From contig JAXCHB010000191.1 in NCBI GenBank assembly GCA_036926305.1, forward strand, positions 732,001-796,000: 64,000 nucleotides of DNA, in the 5' to 3' direction. Positions 1 through 8,788 of the stretch are shown piece after piece (position 1 is the first letter of the stretch; every line of letters starts with the position of its first letter). The stretch is from Uropetala carovei (Eukaryota > Arthropoda > Insecta > Odonata > Petaluridae). Made by a program: the position numbers and the translations under genes. A model generated the notes under the pieces. The model had not been told where the DNA came from, did no database searches, and saw only the letters and a list, made by a program, of their open reading frames with translations.

Positions 1-564
1 GGCCGTTAAAAATTATAAACAATTTACTATCTTTTCATGGTTTAGGTATTTCTAAATGAGCTATGAAGCTGAAATTTTTTCCATTGGTAGAATTTGCCAT
101 ATAATGAAAACGGGATTATAGAAATTTGTAAATTTTTATTCGTTCGACCGTAATAATCTCTTAAATGTTAAATAAATTGAATAAAGTTTATGCACATTCT
201 GAAGAGCAAAGAAAGCAGAAAATTTTAAAAAAGTTAGGGAGTAATGTTCAGGTGACAATTAACATTGAAAATTTTGATAAAGTTTAGTATTGTGGCCGTT
301 AAAAATAAAAAAATTAAAAAAAATTAGATTTATATAAATGCACTCCTAGAGATGCTACATCAATGAAATTTGGAATAAATGTGAGGTATTCGTAACAAAT
401 GTTAAAAACCTATGAATATTTTATAATAATTAATTTAGGGGTTTTTTTACCCTAAATTTTTCAATAAGGATAACACGTAAAGCGGTGAAGAGGTTCAAAC
501 TTTTGCGTCAAAAAATTATTTTTCCGATACTATTGCTTGCAGAATGCAAGCACACATTAACTAG
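1..564 (+). mobile_element. Helitron-like element, family HelB, 3' part (cut by window start)
   Basis: AT-rich non-coding sequence that closely resembles the bodies at 39803-40470 (reverse) and 52104-52825. It ends in a short hairpin (GCTTGCAGAATGCAAGC), then ACACATTAA and CTAG at 561-564, followed by T. A hairpin about ten bases before CTRR, with T as the next host base, is the standard Helitron 3' end. No protein is encoded. The 5' end lies outside the window. Confidence 0.65.
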
Positions 565-596
565 TATATCTATAATATATAGATGCTTCTTACACA

Positions 597-650
<54 letters not shown>

Positions 651-750
651 TATCTATAATATATAGATGCTTCTTACACATGATATATATATATCATATA
701 TATCTATAATATAAAGATGCTTCGTACACATGATATATATATATATATAT
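565..750. repeat. TA microsatellite with three solitary Helitron 5' ends
   Basis: A (TA)n tract in which the module CTATAATATATAGATGCTTC...ACACATGA occurs three times, ending at 599, 683 and 733. Read on the minus strand, the module starts TCATGTGTAAGAAGC and equals the 5' terminus of HelA copies elsewhere. These are therefore orphan 5' ends without a body. Confidence 0.6.
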
Positions 751-1655
751 ATGAGGATACAAAATTATGAGGCACTTCCAGATGTGCCAGAAACTAGAAA
801 TTTGGTAGGATTATAGGTTTTTGGTCACAACCGAAGGAAAAAATCCGAAACTGTCGGAATTACTATTTTGAAGGGCTATTTTGGCCCCTTTTTGCCCCAT
901 TTTTTGCCCATAGGAAAACGTAAATTGGTGTAGAGGTTTTTATATTTGCATTTTAAAATTACTTCCCGTCAAGATACAAACTCGAGGCGTAAATTATAGT
1001 TTTTATCGCAAAAAAGTGGTAATTTTTCTGGGTCTAACAATAGGTTTCCTTGGTAACTGGCTTAATCCTTTCATATGGGTAAGCTTTTAATGGGAATCAG
1101 AGGCTTATATTTTAATGCCAAAAATTTTGAACTATGACAAATGAAGGAAATCCGATATTGTAATAATCCCCATTTTTGGGGTTCTTTTGCCCCAGTATTG
1201 CTCCATACGAGAACAAAAAAGGTTAGGAAGCTCAATATGAGCTACAGGCTTGAAATTTGGCACCATTATAGAAAATTCATTGCAGCCGAAGATAAAAAAA
1301 CTGCAATAATTCCAATTTCTAAGGGGCGGTTTTGCCCTATTTCTGCCCTATACGAGTGTGAAACTTATGCGGCAATTCTTAATGAGATTCAAACAGGAAA
1401 TTTCGCAGAATTATGGGTTTTTACTTAAAACAGAAGGAAGAAATCCGATATTGTAAAATTTCGAATTCTTAGCGGTTGTTTTGCCATATTATTGCCCTAG
1501 GCGACGAATAATATTATAAGGCATTTCTAAATGAGCAACAAACTTGAAATTTGACACGGTTATATGATTTGATATGTAATTGATTGGAAATAATGCTAAA
1601 TTGTGAAAAAGCTGATATTTAAAAATGCTTGCAGAATGCAAGCACGTATTACTAG
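751..1655 (+). mobile_element. Helitron-like element HelA, internally shortened
   Basis: Starts with the HelA-typical GAGGATACAAAATTATGAGG and ends with the palindromic hairpin, ACGTATTA and CTAG at 1652-1655, followed by T. It is about 0.9 kb, compared with about 1.16 kb for the longest copies, and its 5'-terminal TCATG module is replaced by TA repeat. Non-coding. Confidence 0.65.
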
Positions 1656-1664
1656 TATATATAT

Positions 1665-1699
1665 ATTTTCCCCACAACTCCGCACTTAACGAAGCACTT
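1665..1699 (+). repeat. 35 bp direct repeat, left copy
   Basis: This 35-base stretch, with core AACTCCGCACTTAACGAAGC, occurs again at 4430-4464 with one mismatch. The two copies bracket the Ty3/gypsy remnant. It could be the end of another repeat family or a trace of a rearrangement. Its nature is not recognised. Confidence 0.75.
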
Positions 1700-3080
1700 C
1701 CCAAGCAACTAGGAAAAATTGGACGAATGGTTTTAAAATTGTCATCCTTTCGCTTTGTAATCCATCATGTTCCATCTTCCAAAAATAGGGTAGCAGACTG
1801 TCTATCTAGAGCGGTTGACCAACCAATTGAGGTTCCAACTCATTGTTCTATGCTGTTACATCAAATACCTCTGTCCTTCACAAACATTAGGGATCACCAG
1901 AATTCAGATCCGCAGCTAAAACAGCTGATCGAGCAAATCAGACGGAAGCCCATCCCACAATTATTTCATTAAGAATGGATTATTATATCATGGAACAAGC
2001 AGACTTAAAAGGGGTAGAGTGGTGGTTCCAGATGCCCTCAAGGCCATGCTATTTTCCTATTTCCATTCCTTACCAACTGCTGGACATATGGGCATTAGTA
2101 AGACTTCTGAGCGAATCTGTAGGGAGTTTTGGTGGAGTAACATGAAGTCAGAAATAACCCAGATGGTTAAAACCTGTCATGACTGCCAAACATGTAAATC
2201 TAGGAACACCCTTCCCCCTGGAAAAATGAGTTCTACTACTCCTAACTACCCCTGGGAGAGAGTTTATATAGACTTTGTTGGTCCATTACCCAGAAGTCGG
2301 AATGGAAATACCTGTGCACTCACAGTCATTGACGGTTTCACCAAATTTACCTTCATTGAACCGTTACGCTCTCAGTTAGCCTCCCAAGTTGTTTCCACGT
2401 TATTCCAGAAATTCTTTCCTAAATTTGGCTATCCTAAATTCTTGGTTTCTGATAATGGAACCCAATTCAGATCTGCGCTTCTGGCAGATATGTGTTTTAA
2501 ATATGGTATAAAACAGATTTTCACAGCCCCTTATTATCCGCAACCTAACCAAGCTGAACGGGTCCACCGAAACCTGAAATATGCCTTAACCATCTTATCC
2601 CAACATGACCATAGGAAGTGGGATGAGTATGTGCCCAGCCTAACCTTTGCCTTCAATTCTGCCAAGCACAGCAGTACAGGATATACTCCTGCGAGGGTGT
2701 TTATGGGAAGAGAACTTCCTCACCCTCTAACAAATTTCTGGAGAATTCCTCCACAAGCTCTGTCGGAGACGTTAACACAATCTGAAAGGCAGTCCCTATG
2801 GCAAGATGTGTTAAGAAATTTAAAAAGGACAAGACTTAGACAAGCAGTGGCATTTAATAGAAGTCATTCAGGGAATCCCTTTAAAACTGGTGATATGGTC
2901 TTGTATAAAAGGTTTCCTACTAGTTCAAAGGCGCTCCACCAAACCGCCAAACTCACACCACAATGGGTCGGTCCATTTTCGATTAAAAATTTTTTATCTC
3001 CTGTGACAGCTGTTCTGGAACTGTCACCCACTAAGGAGAGAATTGCCAATATATCGCATTTAAAATTATATCATAAATAA
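1700..3080 (+). pseudogene. Ty3/gypsy LTR retrotransposon pol fragment (RNase H end and integrase)
   Basis: The frame starting inside the element reads the end of the RNase H region (HHVPSSKNRVADCLSR) up to a stop near 1972. After a one-base frameshift, an open frame runs to the stop at 3080. This second frame begins with an HHCC zinc-finger-like integrase N-terminus (H-x-H, CHDCQTC), followed by the rve catalytic core with DFVGPLP, SDNGTQF and a glutamate in QAERVHRN, which match the D, D and E positions of retroelement integrases. It ends in a C-terminal domain (ANISHLKLYHK). Gag, protease and reverse transcriptase are missing, so the copy is 5'-truncated and dead as an autonomous element. 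The closest class is Ty3/gypsy by integrase type and by the fused RNase H tail. Confidence 0.85.
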
Positions 3081-4265
3081 TTCTGTTATTATAACTTGTA
3101 TGAGCCGGCGTAGGGAATTAGCGACCCCATCGCCCAATGATACTGCATCATTGCAATCAGCCCCCAGATGAGAATCTGGAAAAACATATCCATTTTCGGC
3201 TTACGCTATGCCTTTGTGAATACAAAGATGATGTTCGAGGCAGCATACAGGATGTTTAGACCTTTATGTTTGTCTCCATGGCTCTAAATTTTTATTAGTT
3301 AAAGTAACCTAGCCATGCGTTTCTTATGTTTACTGGTAATACTGCCTCTATTACCACAATAGTTTTTGTGCACTCTCCCCAATTGGGATAGTGTACCTTA
3401 AAATGTTTATTACACTGTATGCTATTGTCAAAAGGCTGTGCATCTCAAACAGGGGAAATATACTAATTTGAAATTGTTTCACTAATCATAATTATCTGAA
3501 CTATTCTAAAGATTAACCAATGCTATAATAATGATCTGTACCACTGTGAAAATTAATTATCGTTTCACTAATCATAATTATCTGAACTATTCTAAATATT
3601 AACCAATGTTATAATAATTATCTATACCACTGTGAAAATTAATTAATGTCATAACAATTATCTGTACCACTTACTAAGCTCAAAATGGTTAATGTCATAC
3701 TGACTCGAGCCCTTGTCTTAGAAAATAACTGCTGGTAAGTGCCCAGCATAAAATACTGTTTACTTTACTTAATACTTTAAATTCAAAATAATCTTTTGTT
3801 AAATTTCGGTACTTCCCACTTGGAACTACCATGAACTCCTTTTTTCTTATAATATCCATTGTCTTTGAATGTGCCCTTATTGTAAGCCTAAGGCAAGGAG
3901 TGGGCAATAAGTTTTGTATCTCAATTCACTGGTGCTATTCTGAAACCACACACCAGAACCTTTCATGATAATTAATATCTGTTATGGTAAAGACATAAGT
4001 GGGGCGATTGAATATCCATCCGAGAAGACATCTCACTGCAGTGCTTAGTGAACACTTTCCAAACCTGCCTTCAAGGAGTGTACTAAACCCGAACAGTGTT
4101 GATCAGTGGTGAATGTTTTCCGTTTCCCCTAAGAACTTCCACTGGAACAGGGGCGCAGACTCGGATTTTCAGAACAAAATAACATTTCCAGTGAATTATT
4201 CCCAATATGTTTGAATTATTCCAATGACAGTAAATAAATTATATTAACAATACTAAAGAGAATTC
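3081..4265 (+). other. Region downstream of gypsy integrase, possible 3' LTR
   Basis: About 1.2 kb of non-coding sequence directly after the integrase stop, with an internal 86 bp tandem repeat. The position fits a 3' untranslated region plus LTR, but only one copy exists in the window, so LTR limits cannot be fixed. A possible TG start is near 3098. No other gene is seen. Confidence 0.4.
3476..3690 (+). repeat. Tandem repeat, 86 bp period
   Basis: The segment starting GTTTCACTAATCATAATTAT at 3476 is repeated from 3562 with only a few changes, and a third, partial copy of its end (TTATCTGTACCACT) follows. It lies inside the presumed gypsy 3' region. Confidence 0.8.
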
Positions 4266-4429
4266 GTGTGTGTGATCTAATCTAAAGAGTGATTAAGGAA
4301 GTGCTACAGATAAAGGGTGTGGACCATTGGGGGAAGAGATGGTCTAAGGAATCTCCCCCCACCCTTCAAAACTTTATTTTTCTTTGGGAAAACTTTATTT
4401 TTTTTCATTTTCTGAGGGAGGATGCAGCA

Positions 4430-4464
4430 ATTTTCCCCCCAACTCCGCACTTAACGAAGCACTT
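4430..4464 (+). repeat. 35 bp direct repeat, right copy
   Basis: Same orientation and sequence as 1665-1699 except for one base. The stretch from 4465 to 4786 beyond it holds no recognisable gene. Confidence 0.75.
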
Positions 4465-4709
4465 GTCGAAATAACGCGACGAAAACGCAGAAAATCGCAG
4501 AATATCGCTGCTCTGTTATCGGTGTCTCTGTCATCGGTGAACAGAACACGAATGGCCTCACCGAATGGCTGCTCCCACAGCAACGCGCTTTATATAGGGC
4601 GAATATTACCCCTATTTCCCATTCCCTCCTTTTCGTAGGGTTATATCACATAATCACGAAATTAACCAATACGAAGTCGAGGAGTCGCCCATTTAAGCTA
4701 CCCGCCGTA

Positions 4710-4732
4710 CCCCCCCCCCCCCCCCCCCCCCC
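4710..4732. repeat. Poly-C homopolymer
   Basis: An uninterrupted run of 23 C residues, a length prone to sequencing error. It lies about 50 bases before the Transib insertion. Confidence 0.9.
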
Positions 4733-4781
4733 TCGAGCGGCGACGTCAGGCAAGAGCGGCAGTCGAGAGAACGAAGGAGAC

Positions 4782-4786
4782 CACCG
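4782..4786 (+). repeat. Transib target site duplication, left
   Basis: CACCG directly precedes the heptamer-like element end and is repeated at 6398-6402 directly after the other end. Five-base, GC-rich duplications are typical of Transib. Confidence 0.75.
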
Positions 4787-4824
4787 CACAGTGGGCTGAG
4801 GAGCCGGCATAGGTGGCCAAAACC
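4787..4824 (+). repeat. Transib left terminal inverted repeat (RSS-like)
   Basis: Heptamer CACAGTG at 4787-4793, 22-base spacer, nonamer-like GCCAAAACC at 4816-4824. Confidence 0.8.
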
Positions 4825-5380
4825 TGTTTTTATGAAACTTCTTTGACATGGTTAAAACCCACTAATAAATGAAGTTGATACTCCAGAAGGTCCGTTATGA
4901 ATCATATTACCACGAGGAAGACGTGTACTAAGGAGCTGTGAGCTACGGACGCAGCGTCATTGTGCCCTTAGTCTCACTGACAGAATTTGGACTGCAAACA
5001 AATGAGGAGTTTTCTTCGCATTCGGGGTTCAACTTGGAAGATTTTCCGTTTTTTTCTAAACCAGCAATCCTTGTCCTTATGATTCAATACTAAATCTTTG
5101 ATTAAGGTTGGCTAGATATCGTGATAGGGCGGTGTATTCGTTGCCCAAACAAAAAACGCCTAAGGACACGTACATTTTGACTTATAAACGGAATATAAAC
5201 AAATATAAATCGCGGGCAGCATTCAGGCATTAGATCGAGGTGTGTACACCGCGACTGAAAAGAGAACAGCTGCGCCTAGCTGCGGTTTTGCATTTTATGA
5301 CGAGTTTTCGATTGCCGCGCCCATTGGGCGCCTAGTTGGCGCGTCGCCGTCGGCGGCCGGTCGGCCCGCGCTAGCCGAGA

Positions 5381-6080
5381 CATGTTCAGACATGTAACAG
5401 CACCTCTTATCAGAATGAATCCTGGCAGAGCAAGACAGCTGCGCAAAAAGAAAGTGTTCAGAATCGGAAACAACAGATCCAACGCGATTTCCGTGAGCAG
5501 TTGGGCCTCTGTATCGACATGACTAAGCAGGGTGCGGGCTCAACAAACGACGGAAATACAGCGCGTCGGTTTTTTGAGAATGCCACTGTATCTGCGTCTA
5601 TAACTGGTCTCGATGAAGGGTTCATCGTTCGACTGTCAGTAATATTGCGGGCTCTATCGAGTGGACTTGAGATTAACCTAGACGCTTTCGAAGATTTCGC
5701 CCTTCAAACGGTACATACGGTTGTACTCATGGTATAAAATGCCACCAACGCTGCACAAGGTACTCTTCCATGGAGCAGCGATAATCAGAGCCACTCCACT
5801 GCCGATTGGCATGTTTTCGGAGGATGCTCAGGAAAGCCGCAACAAAGACTGCAAGCGAATACGGGAGTATAATACACGGAAAGCTTCAAGAAGGAAATCG
5901 AACGAAGACTTACTCCATATGCTCCTAGTATCGTCCGATCCTGTCATCACTTCACTTCGGAAGTTACCGAAAAGGAATAAGAACCCCTTATCTGAAGAAG
6001 TTCTCAAACTGCTCAAGCCTCCCAACATACAATCAGCACCAATTGCAGTTCTTAGCAGTGACGACGAAAGTGAACAATAA
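5381..6080 (+). pseudogene. Transib transposase, C-terminal fragment (RAG1-core relative)
   Basis: Translation from about 5381 reads a Transib-like segment with the signature GSTNDGNTARRFFENATV, ITGLDEGFIVRLSVILRA, and ALQT. After a one-base frameshift near 5716-5722 it continues YSWYKMPPTLHKVLFHG and FSEDAQESRNKDCKRIRE, ending at the TAA at 6080. The glutamate in QESRNK lines up, by family knowledge, with the third catalytic acid of Transib and RAG1 (E962 in mouse RAG1). The two catalytic aspartates lie in the missing N-terminal part. The enzyme would cut DNA at the RSS-like ends. This copy cannot make an active protein because of the truncation and frameshift. Confidence 0.85.
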
Positions 6081-6359
6081 ATGAAAATACCTACTTTTTG
6101 GTTTTATGAAATGACTCTATCATGAATGTCTTCTTTTTTCCAGAGCGCCCCAAGGAGTTTTTGCTCGTACCTTTTATGAACTGAGGTATTACACTTTTAA
6201 AAAGTAAAGTTATTTTTACACAAAGAGGCACTAATTTATTGTAGCCTGCTAGAAAACAGCGCTACACCACAGGAACACGCCCCGCGTGTTATACTTCTCT
6301 GATTTTCCCCAACACAAGTACGTTACTCAGCACTGAAACTCGAATCGACCAGCGCATTG

Positions 6360-6397
6360 GGTTTTGGCCACCGACGCCGGCTCCTCAGCCCACTGTG
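6360..6397 (-). repeat. Transib right terminal inverted repeat (RSS-like)
   Basis: Mirror of the left end: CACTGTG at 6391-6397 on the plus strand, 22-base spacer, nonamer-like segment at 6360-6368. Target duplication CACCG follows at 6398-6402. Confidence 0.8.
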
Positions 6398-6563
6398 CAC
6401 CGAGAGATACGGAGAGCGAGGGTCGCCGCGGAGGTCGAGAGGAAGAGAGAGGGAGGGACAGAGAAAAAAGCGAGAAGAGTTGTTCCTCGCAAGGGAGAGT
6501 GTGAAAAGTTTCCTGTCGGAGAGACGGTAACGATAAGTCCACAGTTTCTGAAGTGGTACTTAA

Positions 6564-6865
6564 AGTCATGGGATCGGAAGGACTAAAGTGATTACGAAAC
6601 TAATTAACAAAATTTACGACTCGGGAGAGTGGCGTCAGGATCTCTTACAATTAGATGTAACAATGATCCCTCTAAAGAAGAAGCCAAAGGCAATGTAGTG
6701 TAAAGATTACAGAACGATATCCCTACTGTCACACACTTCGAAGATCATCACGAGGATTCTTAACAAAAGACTAGAGAAAAAGGCCGAAGAAATGCTAGGG
6801 GAAGATCAATTCGGCTTTAGAAAAGGACGAGGAACCAGAGATGCTATCGGCCGTGTGCAAGTTTG
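6564..6865 (+). pseudogene. Non-LTR retrotransposon reverse transcriptase fragment
   Basis: Frame 6564-6865 reads LINKIYDSGEWRQDLLQL, MIPLKKKPKAM (then a TAG), CKDYRTISLLSHTSKI, ARILN-like and EDQFGFRKGRGTRDAIG. These are the first reverse transcriptase motifs of a LINE, in the KKPKA/DYRTISL type common in insects. It breaks off at both ends (no palm motif, no endonuclease). The purine-rich stretch 6403-6563 before it holds nothing recognisable. Confidence 0.8.
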
Positions 6866-6869
6866 ACCG

Positions 6870-8268
6870 CCTACATGCCCGTCTTCTTATGGCCTCCCCT
6901 TTTTCGAATCATGGCAATAAAAAGAAAAAGACGATGTTTTAGTTAGATTTTATTTGTAAAAGTAAAGTAAACTTAACAACAAAAATACATATTCGGGTCG
7001 TATGCCCATTCTGACGGTGTGTGGGGTTAGGGAAATGCCCCCTCTCTCCTTAATTTTATGTTCTGTCGTTGCACCGAAATATAACAATTTCCAGAACTTA
7101 GACGTAAGTAGGAATACGGCATACATTATAAAAATGAAAATATGTATAAAAACAAAAAATGTATTAAAAACTTTACTGTTTAATATACGGACGATGTCCC
7201 TGACAAAGAAATAACGTACACAAGAACTTTAGCATAATTCGAATTTCTACTGTATACGTATATGAGAAACGACGCTGCATTTAATGAAACATGTTACTCA
7301 ATTAGTGGACGACGTTTAAGTGAAGCGTTGTACACCGGGGAATTACTCTAATTTAACAATTTCTCACTCCATTTTCTGGAAATATTAACAAAAATAAATG
7401 CATAGCTTTTTATTGATTTCTCAACCATAATAACAGCGAATCATTTACCAATATTTACATTCAATGCAAACTTTCTCGGAACCAAATAGATTACATCTAG
7501 GAAAGTATTTATTAAAAGTATAAATAAATTATGAAAAGACAAACATTTTTACAAATTTAATATATTACATTGTTTTTATTTTGGTCCGAAACTTTGGATG
7601 ACGAGCTTAAAAATTTTACAAAATGCACATTCAGTCAATACTCTTCTGCAAATACTCATTCGTTTGGTTAGTTTTTTCATAGTATTTCTTCTGTGAGGCA
7701 CATTCAAATATTCCAATGACTACAGTTTAATATTCCAGTGTTAAAAAATTATTTTGCATGTTCGGTGCAGTTAGACTATGCTGGCAAAAATAAGGGAGAT
7801 TACTTTTACTGATAAAAATTTTAAAATGTTCTCTCGAACGTATCTGCCACTTTAAGGAGATAAGCCATCCTCGAAATGTTTACGACTATATTTTTACACT
7901 TAATAGCAAACAAAATTACATCCAATAAATAGTAAATTCAAGAATGATATTCCGGAGTTGCCGTTTTTTAATTTTTCAAAATTCACACCTTATTCAGCGC
8001 AAAGCAGGAGTAGGAAATCTCAACACCTATCAATTAGGTGTTTGTGCTAATCAAGGAGGATAATCATTAGCTCATGCGTGCTGTTGAAGTTGAAATAAAC
8101 TGCACGTAATGAGTGTCTGGATTTAGGAAATTCATAATCGACTTTTCATTGTTTTTCCTGTAAAGGAGGGCGACGGTGCGTTTCCATAATAGAATCCATG
8201 CATTCTTTGCGGAAGGCGTTTAGCTTGAATACATTTTCGATGGGCTGCCACCGGACTACACTAGTGCC
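6870..8268 (-). other. 3' flank and probable 3' UTR of the mwh gene
   Basis: AT-rich sequence without coding potential, lying downstream (on the minus strand) of the TGA at 8269. Candidate minus-strand AATAAA signals occur at 7508-7513, 7409-7414 and 6949-6954. The sequence alone does not show which one is used. Confidence 0.4.
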
Positions 8269-8788
8269 TCAATAAAGTCCGGAGAGGAGGTCAGTCACCT
8301 TGGCCGTCGGAGGGCGTTTAGTTGGGTAGAGACCTTGGGCGCGAGTCCTCCGCACTTCGTTACAGACTCGAACCCCGATCTCGGTCGCGACGATGGATGT
8401 GCTCGCGTACGAGCGATTGTTGCTGCCGTAGGAGGAAGAAGTGGAAGATCGAGCGGCGTATATTTGTCCCGCTCCCACGCAGCAGGCTCCGTCAGGGGGA
8501 CAGCGCCTTGCCCTCTCTCCGGTCTCCCTCCTGGCCACCGCGAGGGGCGGCGGATTGGCTCTCCTGGTTGCTGACCTGGATAGGGGCGGCCGACCACGAG
8601 GGAAATCCCAGCCGAGGCTCCAGTCTCCGACGGCGGCACCCTCTCCGCCTCCCTCTTCGGCCATCCGGTCCAGACTCCTGGACTTGCGTGCTCTCGCGGC
8701 GAAGGGAAGCTGGCGCGGCGGAGAGGGGCGTGGCGGCGGCGAAGGGCGAGGTTCGGCCACGAAGAAGAGGCCGTCGTCGAGACTGCCC
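8269..8788 (-). CDS. mwh: mwh last coding exon
   Basis: Acceptor TTAACAG at 8789-8790 (pyrimidine-rich TTATCTCTTCTCG before it). The first base G completes an AG|G arginine codon left by the phase-2 donor of the previous exon. The exon reads RGSLDDGLFFVAEPRPSPP, a Pro/Arg/Ser-rich low-complexity stretch, then TKRPPTAKVTDLLSGLY and TGA at 8269-8271. GC content is far above the flanking DNA. Overlapping open frames on the other strand and in other frames are shadows of the GC-rich composition. Confidence 0.75.

Larger units (their letters stand above)
4787..6397 (+). mobile_element. Transib-superfamily DNA transposon, internally deleted
   Basis: A 1611 bp element with terminal inverted repeats of 38 bp (36 of 38 identical) beginning CACAGTG and a 5 bp CACCG target duplication. 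Each end has heptamer CACAGTG, a 22-base spacer (GGCTGAGGAGCCGGC then 7 more bases), and GCCAAAACC, which resembles the recombination-signal nonamer ACAAAAACC at 7 of 9 positions. This matches the known likeness of Transib ends to RAG1/2 recombination signals. Inside, only the C-terminal part of a Transib transposase remains, out of frame in one place. Full Transib elements are usually about 3 kb, so roughly half is lost. 4830-5380 holds no recognisable coding sequence. Confidence 0.85.

Noticed and set aside
1625..1700. Recurrent peptide start MLAECKH in many short frames
   Set aside because: It is only the translation of the Helitron 3' hairpin, present wherever that terminus occurs.
3098..4270. 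Defined LTR with TG...CA borders after the gypsy integrase
   Set aside because: Only one copy is present in the window, so borders cannot be verified by comparison. Kept only as a possible LTR.
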